Origin: an uncultured Paracoccus sp.
GTDB lineage: Bacteria; Pseudomonadota; Alphaproteobacteria; Rhodobacterales; Rhodobacteraceae
Reading direction: 5' to 3'
DNA length: 64,000 nucleotides
Assembly: GCF_947496875.1 (NCBI RefSeq)
Contig: NZ_CANMEH010000010.1
Coordinates: 86,453 to 150,452, forward strand
Shown here: positions 1 through 9,340 of the stretch, in pieces
Numbering within the stretch: position 1 is the first letter of the stretch
How the letters are laid out: each line of letters starts with the position of its first letter
Notes under the pieces: generated by a model
Databases searched by the model: none
Seen by the model: the letters and a program-made list of their open reading frames with translations, nothing else
What the model was told of the DNA's origin: nothing
Program-made: the position numbers and the translations under genes

Positions 1-441
1 GCGCTGATGGAACATCGCCGCTTCACCCCCGAACATTTCCGCACCTTTCACCCCGGCGGCAAGCTGGGCGCCCGGCTGGCGCGGGTTGGGGACCTGATGC
101 ATGCCGACATGCCGCTGGTTGCCGAGGACACGCCGATGACCGAGGCGCTGCTGACGATCAGCAGCAAGGGGTTCGGCGTGACGGGGGTCACCGGCCGTGA
201 CGGGCGGCTGACCGGCGTCATTACCGACGGTGACCTGCGGCGACACATGGACGGTCTGCTGGCCCGCACCGCCGCCGAGGTGATGACCCGCGACCCGCGC
301 ACCATCGCCCCGGACGCCCTGGCCGAGGCTGCGCTGGCCCAGATGCAGGACCGCAAGATCACGACCCTGTTCGCGGTCGAGGACGATCGGCCGGTGGGCA
401 TCCTGCACGTCCACGACTGCCTGCGCGCCGGGATGATCTGA
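1..441 (+). CDS. kdsD: Arabinose-5-phosphate isomerase, C-terminal part (cut by window edge)
   Basis: The frame is open from the first base, so the gene begins upstream of the window; 146 residues remain. They contain the end of the sugar-isomerase linker (FHPGGKLGARL) and two CBS domains, at about residues 30-80 and 95-146. This arrangement is typical of KdsD/KpsF, which interconverts ribulose-5-phosphate and arabinose-5-phosphate in the cytoplasm as the first step of Kdo synthesis. The stop codon overlaps the start of lptC, consistent with an LPS operon. The catalytic SIS domain is not visible, so the call rests on the linker, the CBS pair and the neighbours. Confidence 0.88.
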   Translation, partial: ALMEHRRFTPEHFRTFHPGGKLGARLARVGDLMHADMPLVAEDTPMTEALLTISSKGFGVTGVTGRDGRLTGVITDGDLRRHMDGLLARTAAEVMTRDPRTIAPDALAEAALAQMQDRKITTLFAVEDDRPVGILHVHDCLRAGMI

Positions 442-1034
442 TGCCCGACGGGCCGACCCTGCGCAGCAGGATCGTGCGGGGGCTGCGCGTGGTGTTTCCC
501 CTGGCGGCGCTGGGAATCCTGTCGCTGCTGTTCCTGCTGGCCCGCCAGCCCTCCGGCGACCGGGCGATCCCCTATGTCGAGGCGGATGCCGAGGCGCTGG
601 CCCAGAAGACCGGAATGACCGCGCCGCGCTTTGCCGGGGTGACCCGGGACGGCGCGCAGCTGGCCCTGCGGGCCGCGCAGGCGGTGCCCGAGGGAGAGGG
701 GGGCGACGGCGAGGGCAGCGCCCGCGACGTGGTGCTCGACTGGCAGGCGCGGGACGGGCTGACCGCCCGGCTGGTTGCGGCCGATGGCAGCGTGGCGGAC
801 GGGCTGATCCACCTGTCGGGCGGCGTGACGATGACGACCTCGACCGGGTGGAAGGTGACCGCCCCGGTGGTCGAGGCGTCGACCGGGGCCGACCGGATCG
901 TGGCCCCGGCCCGGGTCAGTGCCGAGGCGCCGTTCGGCACCGTCGATGCGGCCGCGATGGACCTGCGCCGCCAGCCCGACGGCACCCATGTTCTTGATTT
1001 GAACGGCGGGGTGCGTCTGCTATACCGCCCCTGA
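441..1034 (+). CDS. lptC: LPS export system protein LptC
   Basis: This 197-residue protein has an N-terminal membrane anchor at about residues 14-34 (FPLAALGILSLLFLLA) and a periplasmic beta-jelly-roll of the LptC/LptA type. LptC is the inner-membrane partner that passes LPS from the LptBFG transporter to LptA. The start overlaps the kdsD stop by one base, and lptA follows 18 bases later, so the genes are very likely co-transcribed. Sequence conservation in this family is low; fold pattern, length and gene order carry the call. Confidence 0.85.
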   Translation: MPDGPTLRSRIVRGLRVVFPLAALGILSLLFLLARQPSGDRAIPYVEADAEALAQKTGMTAPRFAGVTRDGAQLALRAAQAVPEGEGGDGEGSARDVVLDWQARDGLTARLVAADGSVADGLIHLSGGVTMTTSTGWKVTAPVVEASTGADRIVAPARVSAEAPFGTVDAAAMDLRRQPDGTHVLDLNGGVRLLYRP

Positions 1035-1052
1035 CCAAGGGAGAAGGCGCCG

Positions 1053-1580
1053 ATGCCGCTTGACCGTCCGCGCGCACTGACCGTGCCAGCCCTGCTGGCG
1101 GCGCTGTCCCTGGGGGCGCTGTCACTGGCGGCTGCCCTGCCTGCGCCGGCGGCGGCGCAGACCGTGGCATTCGGCGGGATTACCGCGGATGTCACCGCGC
1201 CTGTCGAGATCGCAGCCGACAGCCTGCAGGTGGACCAGTCGACCGGCGAGGCGGTGTTCAGCGGCAACGTCGTGATCGGCCAGGGCGAGATGCGGCTGTC
1301 GGCGGAACAGGTCACCGTGATCTATGCCCCCGACACCAACCAGAAGATCAGCCGCCTGCACGCCACGGGAAAGGTAACACTGGTCAACGGCCCGGACGCC
1401 GCCGAGGCGCAGGACGCCGTCTATGACGTGGCCAGCGGCAACGTCACCCTGACCGGCGATGTCATGCTGACGCAGGGGCAGAGCGTGCTGTCGGGCGAAA
1501 AGATGGACGTGAACCTGTCCACCGGGACCGCCAGCGTGTCGGGACGGGTGCGCAGCGTCCTGCAGCCCGGCGGGAACTGA
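1053..1580 (+). CDS. lptA: LPS export periplasmic bridge protein LptA
   Basis: The 175-residue product begins with a cleavable signal peptide (hydrophobic stretch, then APAAAQ near residue 36). An OstA/LptA beta-strand domain follows, with the typical opening '[22 protein letters not shown]'-like pattern near residues 50-70. LptA polymerises into the periplasmic bridge that carries LPS to LptDE in the outer membrane. Its stop codon shares one base with the start of lptB, indicating translational coupling. Confidence 0.9.
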   Translation: MPLDRPRALTVPALLAALSLGALSLAAALPAPAAAQTVAFGGITADVTAPVEIAADSLQVDQSTGEAVFSGNVVIGQGEMRLSAEQVTVIYAPDTNQKISRLHATGKVTLVNGPDAAEAQDAVYDVASGNVTLTGDVMLTQGQSVLSGEKMDVNLSTGTASVSGRVRSVLQPGGN

Positions 1581-2386
1581 TGAACGGCCCGCCCGCGTCG
1601 CTGGACGCCGCCGCGCCGATCGCGGCGCCGGTCGGGGCGGCGCAGGCCGGACCGAGCCCCGGGCAGGGTCTGCAGATCACCGGACTGCGCAAGTCCTATC
1701 GCAACCGCCCGGTGATCCGCGACGTGTCGCTCGATCTCGATCGGGGCGAGGTGGTGGCCTTGCTGGGGCCGAACGGGTCGGGCAAGACCACGTGTTTCTA
1801 CTGCATCGCCGGGCTGATCCTGCCGGACGCCGGGCAGGTCCTGATCGAAGGGCGCGACGCCACCGTGCTGCCGATGTATCGTCGTGCCCGGATGGGGATC
1901 GGCTATCTGCCGCAGGAGATGTCGATCTTTCGCGGTCTCACGGTCGAGCAGAACATCATGGCCGTGCTGGAGGTCGCCGAGCGGTCCGGCCACCGCCGCC
2001 GCGACCGGCTGGAAGAGCTGCTGGGCGACTTTTCCATCGCGCATCTTCGCAAGGCCCCCGCGCTGGCGCTGTCGGGCGGCGAGCGCCGCCGGGTCGAGAT
2101 CGCGCGCTGCCTGGCGTCGGACCCCCGCTATCTGCTGCTGGACGAACCCTTCGCCGGCGTAGACCCGATCGCCGTCGGCGAGATCCGTGGACTGGTCCAC
2201 GATCTGAAGGCGCGCGGAATCGGGGTGCTAATCACCGATCACAACGTCCGTGAAACCCTGGGCATCGTCGATCGGGCCTACATCCTGCACGACGGTCATG
2301 TCCTGAAATCCGGCAGTACCGCGGACATCGTGGCCGATCCCCAGGTGCGCGAGGTTTACCTGGGAGCAGGGTTCCGATTGGCCTGA
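1580..2386 (+). CDS. lptB: LPS export ABC transporter ATP-binding protein LptB
   Basis: This 268-residue cytoplasmic ATPase drives LPS extraction with LptFG. It shows Walker A (GPNGSGKTT), the ABC signature ([13 protein letters not shown]), Walker B ([12 protein letters not shown]) and a switch histidine ([10 protein letters not shown]). An extra N-terminal segment of about 30 Ala/Gly/Pro-rich residues precedes the ABC domain, which starts at [13 protein letters not shown] later start is possible, but no other good one is evident. Order lptC-lptA-lptB-hpf-ptsN matches many alphaproteobacteria. Confidence 0.95.
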   Translation: MNGPPASLDAAAPIAAPVGAAQAGPSPGQGLQITGLRKSYRNRPVIRDVSLDLDRGEVVALLGPNGSGKTTCFYCIAGLILPDAGQVLIEGRDATVLPMYRRARMGIGYLPQEMSIFRGLTVEQNIMAVLEVAERSGHRRRDRLEELLGDFSIAHLRKAPALALSGGERRRVEIARCLASDPRYLLLDEPFAGVDPIAVGEIRGLVHDLKARGIGVLITDHNVRETLGIVDRAYILHDGHVLKSGSTADIVADPQVREVYLGAGFRLA

Positions 2387-2432
2387 CGCGACGCAACCGC
2401 GGCGTGCGTTGCGGCGCGGGCCGCGCGGCCCG

Positions 2433-2461
2433 TTGACAGGCGCCCCGGGCTGTTACCAAAT
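2433..2461 (+). promoter_or_regulatory. Possible sigma-70 promoter before hpf
   Basis: A perfect -35 hexamer TTGACA (2433-2438) lies 17 bp before CCAAAT, a poor -10. It sits in the 195-bp gap between lptB and hpf and could give hpf its own transcription. The weak -10 makes this tentative. Confidence 0.3.
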
Positions 2462-2581
2462 CAAGGGGCGGGCAGCATCCCGCAGCCCGCGGGATGCGCC
2501 GCGCAGACGATCCGTCGTCGGCCGGACCCCCGCACTGCGGGATCGGTGTCCGGCCGCGAAGACCGCAGAAAGGACGCGAAA

Positions 2582-3163
2582 ATGCGCTATCAGATCAGTG
2601 GCAAGCAGATCGACATCGGGGACGCACTGCAGACTCATGTCCGGACCGAGCTGGGCGAGACGATCGCCAAGTACGCCCAGCGGCCGACCGATGCCAACGT
2701 GATCTTTTCCCGGGATGCGCATCAGTTCCAGTGCGAGGCGGTGGTGCACCTGTCGACGGGTCTGACCGCGCAGGCCAGTGCCCAGGCCACTGAAATCTAC
2801 GCGGCCTTCGAGGCCTGTCGCGAGAAGATGGACAAGCAGCTGCGCCGCTACAAGCGCCGGCTGAAGGATCACCACAAGGATCGCGACCAGCAGCCTGTTG
2901 TCTATGCGGCCGAGCCCAGCTATGTGCTCGCGGCTGACGAGGATACGTGGGAATCGCAGGACGAAGGTGGCCTGCAGCCCATCATCATCGCGGAAATGGA
3001 AACCCGCGTCCCGACCCTGTCGGTGGGTGACGCGGTGATGCAGATGGAACTGTCCGGCACCCCGATGCTGGTGTTCCGGAACGAGAAACACGGAGGGGTC
3101 AACGTGGTGCATCGCCGCGACGACGGCAATGTCGGCTGGATCGACCCCCGGACCGCGGAATGA
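2582..3163 (+). CDS. hpf: Ribosome hibernation promoting factor, long form
   Basis: This is a 193-residue protein of the long HPF/RaiA type. The N-terminal S30AE domain (residues 1-105) binds the 30S subunit. A linker leads to the C-terminal dimerisation domain (about 130-185), with the family pattern 'MQMELSGTPMLVFRN...GGVNVVHRRDDGNVGWIDP'. The long form makes 100S ribosome dimers in resting cells. The ATG at 2582 is chosen because a strong AGAAAGGA Shine-Dalgarno lies just upstream and MRYQISGKQIDIGDAL matches family N-termini; an upstream in-frame start at 2546 adds unrelated residues. Confidence 0.93.
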   Translation: MRYQISGKQIDIGDALQTHVRTELGETIAKYAQRPTDANVIFSRDAHQFQCEAVVHLSTGLTAQASAQATEIYAAFEACREKMDKQLRRYKRRLKDHHKDRDQQPVVYAAEPSYVLAADEDTWESQDEGGLQPIIIAEMETRVPTLSVGDAVMQMELSGTPMLVFRNEKHGGVNVVHRRDDGNVGWIDPRTAE

Positions 3164-3249
3164 CGATGCGCCTGCGACCCTGACCCGACCGCTGCCGGCA
3201 ACCCGCTGCAGACGGGTTGCGCGGGGCGGGACCAAACGATGGGTGAAAG

Positions 3250-3714
3250 ATGCAGATCAGCGAAATCCTGAAACCGGCCGCGGTGCGGTCGGTTTCACAC
3301 GTCGCCAGCAAGAAACGGCTGTTCCAGGATCTGTCGGACCTGGCCCACAGCGTCTATGGCGTGAACGAGGCGGCCACCCTGGATGCCCTGCAGGAACGTG
3401 AAAGCCTGGGGCCCACCGGCGTGGGCAACGGGGTGGCGCTGCCGCATGCCCGGCTGCACGGGCTGGACCGGGTCGTGGCGCTGTTCATGCGGCTGGAAAA
3501 GCCGATGGACTTCGACGCCGTCGACAAGCTGCCCGTCGATCTGGTGTTCGCCCTGCTGGCGCCGCAAAGCTCGGGCGTCGATCACCTGAAGGCGTTGGCG
3601 CTGGTGTCGCGCACGTTGCGGGACGCCGACCTGCGCGCCAAGCTGCGCGCCAACGACGATCCGGTGGCGCTGCACGCGGTGCTGGCGGCGGCGCAGGACA
3701 TCAAGGCGGCCTGA
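3250..3714 (+). CDS. ptsN: Nitrogen PTS regulatory protein EIIA-Ntr
   Basis: The 154-residue protein has the PTS EIIA type-2 fold, with the phosphorylatable histidine in the motif GVGNGVALPHARL (His about residue 66). It is the terminal acceptor of the PtsP-NPr-PtsN phosphorelay, which links nitrogen and carbon state to potassium transport, PHB storage and stringent response in Proteobacteria. It follows hpf, as in many proteobacteria. The first enzyme of the relay, PtsP, is also in this window at 35,535. Confidence 0.93.
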   Translation: MQISEILKPAAVRSVSHVASKKRLFQDLSDLAHSVYGVNEAATLDALQERESLGPTGVGNGVALPHARLHGLDRVVALFMRLEKPMDFDAVDKLPVDLVFALLAPQSSGVDHLKALALVSRTLRDADLRAKLRANDDPVALHAVLAAAQDIKAA

Positions 3715-3756
3715 GCCGGCCGCCTTCGGACGGATCCGCGCCGGGCGACTGCCGGG

Positions 3757-4482
3757 TCAGCGGCCGCCGGCAATGTCCAGGTGGGCGCCGGTGACATAGC
3801 TGGCCTCGGATGACAGCAGCCACAGGATCGCGGCCGCGACCTCCTCGGGGCGGCCGGCGCGGCCCATCGGCGTCGCCGGTCCGACCCGCGCGGCGCGGTC
3901 CGGCTCGCCCCCATCAGCGTGGATGTCCGTCTCGATCACGCCGGGGCGCACGGCGTTCACCCGGATTCCGGTGGGACCGAGTTCCTTGGACAGCCCGACG
4001 GTGAGGGTGTCGAGCGCCCCCTTGGTCGCGGCGTAGTCGACGTATTCGCCGGGTGATCCCAGCCGGGCGGCGGCCGAGGACACGAACACGATGGCGCCGC
4101 CCGGCTGCAGCCGGCGCACCGCTTCGCGCGCCACGTACAGCGCGCCGGTCACGTTGGTGCGGACCACCCGATCCAGACGGTCGGGGGTCATGTCGGCCAG
4201 GGTCGATGCCTGCGCCACGATGCCCGCGTTGACCACGACCCCGTCCAGCCCGCCCAGATGCGCCACGGCCGCGTCGAACAGGGCCGCAACCTGACCGGCG
4301 TCGCCGACATCCGCGCCGAACGCGGCGGGCCGCGGCCCTTCGGTCGCGACCTGCTCCACCGCCAGACGTGCCGCGTCCTCGTTGCCCCGGTAGCCGAGCG
4401 CGACCTCCCACCCGCGCCGTGCGGCGCCAACTGCGGTCGCCAGACCGATCCCGCGTGTGCCGCCCGTGATCAGAAGCTTCAT
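3757..4482 (-). CDS. SDR family NAD(P)-dependent oxidoreductase
   Basis: This 241-residue classical short-chain dehydrogenase has the cofactor motif TGGTRGIG at residues 7-14, an NAG motif (VVNAGIV), a catalytic Ser in VSSAAARLG and the YAATK active-site pair. The C-terminus (SYVTGAHLDIAGGR) is typical of the FabG-like subgroup. The substrate cannot be read from sequence. Its stop is 42 bp from the convergent ptsN. The start overlaps the stop of the downstream-numbered GDPD gene by four bases, so the three minus-strand genes 3,757-5,674 look like one operon. Confidence 0.88.
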   Translation of the reverse strand: MKLLITGGTRGIGLATAVGAARRGWEVALGYRGNEDAARLAVEQVATEGPRPAAFGADVGDAGQVAALFDAAVAHLGGLDGVVVNAGIVAQASTLADMTPDRLDRVVRTNVTGALYVAREAVRRLQPGGAIVFVSSAAARLGSPGEYVDYAATKGALDTLTVGLSKELGPTGIRVNAVRPGVIETDIHADGGEPDRAARVGPATPMGRAGRPEEVAAAILWLLSSEASYVTGAHLDIAGGR

Positions 4483-5222
4483 GGCCTGTATCCTTCAAAG
4501 GTGATGTTGTCGGCGTGCCGTCGTGCGGCGGTTTCCTGGTCGCGGGACCGGATCGTCCAGCAGAATACCGGAACGCCCCGCGCCCGCAGCGCCGCCACGG
4601 CAGGGTTCGCGAGGTCCAGGTGATGGTGCGAGACAAAGGACGCCCCGACCCCGTCGAAATCGGCAATGCGGGCCAGATCGGCGCGGCGCGCGGCCGGCAG
4701 CGCGGGCCAGTCGTCGGGCGCAAAGCCGCAGGTCGTCAGGCCGACGGTCAGCTGCGGCGCGATGTCGTGGACCGCGGCCACCATGTGGGGGTTGAACGAC
4801 ATCACGGCGACATGGTCCGCATGATCGGCCAGCAGCAGTGCAACTCGTTCCGGCAGCGGGCCAATATCCGGGCCAAGCTGCCCGTCCTGGTCCTTGATTT
4901 CCACCAGCAGGGGGACTCGGGCGTCGATCTCGTCCAGCACGGCCTGCAGCGTGGGGATGGTGTCGTCGCTGCCCAGCAGCCGGCGCTGACCCGCCCCGTC
5001 CATGGAAAGGGTCGAAATCGTCCCCGGCTGGCCGGTCAGCCGTTGCAGGTCATGGTCGTGAAAGACCAGCGGGGTGCCGTCCGACGCGGGCTGGAGGTCC
5101 AGCTCGATGGCGTAACCTGCCGCCACGGCCGCCCGAAACGCCGAGCGGGTGTTTTCCGGAACGCCGGGCCCGTGCAGGCCGCGATGCGCGATTGGACGAC
5201 ACAGCAGGTCGGGCGGCATCAC
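4479..5222 (-). CDS. ugpQ: Glycerophosphodiester phosphodiesterase
   Basis: The 247-residue GDPD TIM-barrel enzyme shows the catalytic elements HRG (residue 13), ENT, ELDLQ and FHDHDLQRLTG in the expected order. It would hydrolyse deacylated glycerophosphodiesters to glycerol-3-phosphate and an alcohol. No signal peptide is present, so a cytoplasmic UgpQ-like role is likely. It overlaps both neighbours by four bases (ATGA-type), indicating coupled translation with the RidA-like gene before it and the SDR after it. Confidence 0.88.
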   Translation of the reverse strand: MMPPDLLCRPIAHRGLHGPGVPENTRSAFRAAVAAGYAIELDLQPASDGTPLVFHDHDLQRLTGQPGTISTLSMDGAGQRRLLGSDDTIPTLQAVLDEIDARVPLLVEIKDQDGQLGPDIGPLPERVALLLADHADHVAVMSFNPHMVAAVHDIAPQLTVGLTTCGFAPDDWPALPAARRADLARIADFDGVGASFVSHHHLDLANPAVAALRARGVPVFCWTIRSRDQETAARRHADNITFEGYRP

Positions 5223-5674
5223 CCGATCTCGAACACGGCGTCGATCTCGACGGCCACGCCGCGGGGCAGGGCAGGGGCGCTAACCGCCACGCGGGCGTGC
5301 CGGCCCTTGGCGCCGAATACCTCGACCATCAGGTCCGAACAGCCGTTGATGACCTCCGGCTGGTCGGTGAAGCCGGGGGCAGAGTTCACGAAGCCGGTCA
5401 GCTTGACCACACGGGCGACCCTTTCCAGCGACCCGAGCGCCGCCTGCGCCTGGGCCAACAGCGCCAGACCGCAGCTGCGGGCCGCCGCCGCGCCGTCCGC
5501 CACGTCCAGATCGTCGCCCACGCGACCGCAGATCAGCCCGTCCGCCCCGCTGGAAATCTGGCCGGACACGAACAGCAGGTTGCCGGACTGCACGTAGGGC
5601 ACGTAATTGGCAGCCGGCGCGGGCGCCGCGGGCAGGGTGATGTTCAGTTCGGACAGGCGGGCATCGATGGACAT
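5219..5674 (-). CDS. RidA family protein
   Basis: This 151-residue YjgF/YER057c/UK114 domain protein contains the family strand patterns 'YVPYVQSGNLLFVSGQI' and 'VVKLTGFVNSAPGF', plus a C-terminal EIDAVF motif. RidA members deaminate reactive enamine/imine intermediates from PLP enzymes, but several subgroups have other roles and the key Arg of true RidA cannot be confirmed by eye. A good Shine-Dalgarno (CAGGAGAAATTC on the minus strand) precedes the ATG. It is the first gene of a three-gene minus-strand unit. Confidence 0.85.
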   Translation of the reverse strand: MSIDARLSELNITLPAAPAPAANYVPYVQSGNLLFVSGQISSGADGLICGRVGDDLDVADGAAAARSCGLALLAQAQAALGSLERVARVVKLTGFVNSAPGFTDQPEVINGCSDLMVEVFGAKGRHARVAVSAPALPRGVAVEIDAVFEIG

Positions 5675-5763
5675 GAATTTCTCCTGGTGTCGTGCGCCCG
5701 GATCCTACCCACCGGTGACGACATTTGTCCCGCGCAATCTGGTGCGGCGGTGCGTGACCGGGA

Positions 5764-8700
5764 TCAGGCCACCAGCGCCTCGGCCCGGCGCAGATCGACG
5801 CTGACCATCTGGCTGACCCCCTGTTCGCCCATCGTGACCCCGAACAGCCGGTCCATCCGCCCCATGGTCACGGCGTGATGGGTGATGATCAGGAAGCGGG
5901 TGTCGGTGCGCCGCGTCATCTCGTCCAGCAGGTCGCAGAAACGGCCCACATTGGCGTCGTCCAGCGGGGCGTCGACCTCGTCCAGCACGCAGATCGGGGC
6001 GGGGTTCGCGAGGAACACCGCAAAGATCAGCGCCAGCGCCGTCAGGGTCTGTTCGCCCCCCGACAGCAGCGAAAGCGTCGCCAGTTTCTTGCCGGGCGGC
6101 TGGCACAGGATTTCCAGGCCGGCGTCCAGCGGGTCGTCGGATTCGACCATCACCAGCCGCGCCTCGCCGCCGCCGAAAAGATGCGTGAACAGCGTCCCGA
6201 AACTCGCGTTGACGGCGTCGAAGGCCGACAGGATCCGCTGGCGCCCCTCGCGATTCAGGCTGCCGATGGCGGCGCGCAGCTTGTGGATGGCGGCGGTCAG
6301 ATCGTCGTTTTCGGCCAGCAGGGTCGTCCGCTCGTCCTCCAGCGCGCGCTTGTCCTCGTCGGCGCGCAGGTTCACCGGGCCGATGGCATCGCGCTGACTG
6401 CGCAGGCGCAGCAGCCGGCTTTCCAGCTCAGCAAGGTCCGGTGCCGGATCGGCGGTCGCGTCCAGGCGGCTCTCCAGCTCTCGTGGCCCGGCGCCGGTTT
6501 CCGCGGTGATACGGGCCAGTGCTGCCGCTTCCGCAGCCTGCGCCGCCTCGGCCCGCGCCGCACAGGCGGCCCGTTCCTCGCGGGCAGCCGAGGCGGCGCG
6601 CTCCGCCTCGCGGGCGTGGCCGGTGGCCTGCAGCAGGGCCGCGCCGGCTTTGGCCAGCGCAGCGCGGGCGCGGTCGAGGCGCTGCTGCGCCGCATCCTCT
6701 CGCGCCGCGATCTCGGCGCGGCGTGCCGCCAGTCGGGCGGGCTGGTCCTGCGCAGCGGTCAGCTCGGCCACGGCGGCGCGGTGCCGATCCTGCAGTTCCG
6801 CGGTGCGACGGTCGGCTTGGTCCAGCCGGGTGCGCCAGCCGGCGTGCTCGCGGGCGATCTCCTGCAAGCGGCGGGCACGACTGGTGTCGTCGCGGGTCAG
6901 CTGGTCCAGCGTGGCGCGGCGGGCGACCGTGTCGGCGCGTGCCGCCTGCGCCGCCTCCCGCGCGTCGGTCAGCGCGCGGGTTGTGGCCTCGGGGTCGGGC
7001 AGTTCCGCGCGGGACCGCTGCGCCGCGTCAAGGCGGGTGCGGGCGTCGGCGGCGTCGGCGGCATGACGCGTCAGTTCGGCGCGGGCGGCCTCGATCTGCC
7101 CGGTGGCGAGCGACAGGTCGGATTCCGCGCGGGTCGCGGCGCGGCTGTGCTCGGCCAGCGCTCGTTCGGCCGCACGGTGTCTGTCACGGGCATCGGCCTC
7201 TGCCCTCGCGGCCTCGGCCAGCCGGTTCTTAGTGGCAGAATGCGCGGCGGCGGCCTGATCGGCGCGTTGGCGCGCCGCGTCGGCTCGGTGGGCAAGATCG
7301 GCCAGGCGGTTGACCTGTTGCAGATGCAGCGCGGCGGTGGAGACGGCGTCGCCGGCCGGAACCGTCAGCCCGTCCCACCGGAACAGGTCGCCCTGCCGCG
7401 TGACCAGGCGCTGTCCGGGGTGCAGCGCCGGTTGCAAGGCCGCACCCGTGGCCGCGTCCGGAACCAGCCCGGTCTGTTCCAGCCGCCGCGCCAGCATCGC
7501 GGGTCCGGTCACGTGATCGCCCAGCGGTGCCGCCCCGGCAGGTAGCTCAGGCGCGGCGGCATAGGCAGGCAGGTCCCGCCATCCGCTTGCGCCGGGGTCG
7601 GGTGCCGGCGGCGCGGCCAGATCATCCCCCAGTGCCGCACCGAACGCCGCCTCGAACCCCGGCGCTACGGTGACCAGGTCCAGCAGCCGCGGTCCTGCGG
7701 TCCGGCCACGCGCCACCAGCCGGGTGAGGGCATGCCGCTCGGCGTCGAGGGTGCCCGCCTCGCCTTCGGCCGCGGCGCGCGCGGCGCGGGTCGACGTCTC
7801 CTCGGTTTCCGCAGCCGTGCGGGCGGTCTCGGCAGCGGCCAGGGTTTCCTCTGCGGCGCGGGCGTTTTCGCCGGCGGTGGTTCGGGCCGCCTCTGCCCCG
7901 GTCAGCGCCGCTTCGGCCGCACGACCCTGGGCGCTGGCGCGATCGGCGGTTGCGGTCGCCGCGGCCGCGGCCGCTTCGGCCCGGCGCAGCATCGATTCCA
8001 GATCGGTGACCAGCCGATCGGCCGACTGGTGGCGTGCCGCCAGCCGCGCGGCCTCGTCCGTGAGCTCGGCAAGTTGGACCTCGATATCGCGCAACGCGTC
8101 GGCGGCAGATGCTGCCGCCGCTTCGGCCGCGGCCACCCGATCCTCGTGGCCAAGGCCCGCGGTCTCCAGTTCGTCCCGCTCCCGGTCGAGCCGCTGGACC
8201 ACTTCGGTCGCGTCGCGGTTCAGCGCCGCTTCGCGTTCGATGTCGCGATCCAGCTGCACAACGCGGGCACGCAGGGTGGTGACTGCCTGGGCGGCGCGCG
8301 CTTCGGCATCATCCAGCGCCTCGCGTTCGGCCTGCGCGCGGGCCAGGATCGCGGCGGCGATCGCCTCCTCTTCACGCAACGGGGGCAGGGCGGTTTCTGC
8401 GGCAGTGCAGGTGGCGGCCGCCTGTCGTGCCGCCGCCTCGGCGCGGGCGACTTGGGCCCCGGCCCGGTCCAGCGCTGCCGCCGCGTCGTTGCGGGCGCGG
8501 TCCGCCTGGGCCCAGCGGTGATACAGAAGCGCCGACTCGACGTGGCGCAGTAGGGTTCCGATCTCGCGGTAGCGGGCCGCCGCCCGCGCCTGGCGGGTCA
8601 GCGCCGCCGCCTGCGCCGCCAGTTGCTGCAGCGTGTCGTCGACCCGGGTCAGGTTGGCTTCTGCGCCGTTCAGCTTCAGCTCGGCTTCGTGCCGGCGCTG

Positions 8701-9222
8701 GTACAGGCCGCTGATCCCGGCCGCCTCTTCCAGGATGCGGCGGCGTGCCTTGGGACGGGCGTTGATCAGTTCGCTGATCTGCCCCTGCCGCACCAGCGCC
8801 GGGCTGTGCGCGCCGGTCGAGGCGTCGGCGAACAGCATCTGAACGTCGCGCGCCCGCACCTCGCGGCCGTTGACCCGGTAGGCGCTGCCGGCGTCCCGGA
8901 CGATCCGCCGCGATATCTCCAGCACGTCCGTGTCGTTGAACCCGGCCGGAGCCAGCCGGGCGCGGTTGTCGACGGTCAGCACCACCTCGGCGTGGCCCCG
9001 GGCAGGGCGGCGGGTGGTGCCGGCAAAGATCACGTCCTCCATCCCGTCGCCGCGCATGGCGCTGGGGCGGTTTTCCCCCATCACCCAGCGCAGCGCCTCG
9101 AGCAGGTTGGACTTGCCGCAGCCGTTCGGTCCCACCACGCCGGTCAGGCCGTCGCTGATCACCAGCTCGGTCGGGTCGACGAAGCTCTTGAACCCGTTCA
9201 GGCGAAGGCGGTCAAAGCGCAC
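5764..9222 (-). CDS. smc: Chromosome segregation protein SMC
   Basis: The 1152-residue protein has the complete SMC layout. Walker A (GPNGCGKSNL) lies at residues 31-40. Two long Ala/Arg/Glu-rich coiled coils (about 170-500 and 660-1000) surround a short hinge near 500-640. The C-terminal head has the signature LSGGEQTLTALA and Walker B ICVLDEVDAPLDD. SMC with ScpAB condenses and segregates chromosome arms. The coiled coils are unusually alanine-rich, matching the high GC, and the opposite strand therefore carries long spurious open frames. Confidence 0.96.
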   Translation of the reverse strand: MRFDRLRLNGFKSFVDPTELVISDGLTGVVGPNGCGKSNLLEALRWVMGENRPSAMRGDGMEDVIFAGTTRRPARGHAEVVLTVDNRARLAPAGFNDTDVLEISRRIVRDAGSAYRVNGREVRARDVQMLFADASTGAHSPALVRQGQISELINARPKARRRILEEAAGISGLYQRRHEAELKLNGAEANLTRVDDTLQQLAAQAAALTRQARAAARYREIGTLLRHVESALLYHRWAQADRARNDAAAALDRAGAQVARAEAAARQAAATCTAAETALPPLREEEAIAAAILARAQAEREALDDAEARAAQAVTTLRARVVQLDRDIEREAALNRDATEVVQRLDRERDELETAGLGHEDRVAAAEAAAASAADALRDIEVQLAELTDEAARLAARHQSADRLVTDLESMLRRAEAAAAAATATADRASAQGRAAEAALTGAEAARTTAGENARAAEETLAAAETARTAAETEETSTRAARAAAEGEAGTLDAERHALTRLVARGRTAGPRLLDLVTVAPGFEAAFGAALGDDLAAPPAPDPGASGWRDLPAYAAAPELPAGAAPLGDHVTGPAMLARRLEQTGLVPDAATGAALQPALHPGQRLVTRQGDLFRWDGLTVPAGDAVSTAALHLQQVNRLADLAHRADAARQRADQAAAAHSATKNRLAEAARAEADARDRHRAAERALAEHSRAATRAESDLSLATGQIEAARAELTRHAADAADARTRLDAAQRSRAELPDPEATTRALTDAREAAQAARADTVARRATLDQLTRDDTSRARRLQEIAREHAGWRTRLDQADRRTAELQDRHRAAVAELTAAQDQPARLAARRAEIAAREDAAQQRLDRARAALAKAGAALLQATGHAREAERAASAAREERAACAARAEAAQAAEAAALARITAETGAGPRELESRLDATADPAPDLAELESRLLRLRSQRDAIGPVNLRADEDKRALEDERTTLLAENDDLTAAIHKLRAAIGSLNREGRQRILSAFDAVNASFGTLFTHLFGGGEARLVMVESDDPLDAGLEILCQPPGKKLATLSLLSGGEQTLTALALIFAVFLANPAPICVLDEVDAPLDDANVGRFCDLLDEMTRRTDTRFLIITHHAVTMGRMDRLFGVTMGEQGVSQMVSVDLRRAEALVA

Positions 9223-9340
9223 GCGGGCCCCGCGAATATGGTCCTGTCCGGCAGCAGACTGGCAGAATGATGGCGCTCGGTCAACATCTTGGGGTTATAC
9301 GGCAAGGCTCTACAAGATCCCCGATCTATACATCGCGCGC

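Noticed and set aside
7670-8521. Long Ala/Arg/Ser-rich open frame on the plus strand opposite smc
   Set aside because: It is the antisense of the alanine-rich SMC coiled coil; it has no ribosome site or family resemblance, and SMC on the other strand is certain.
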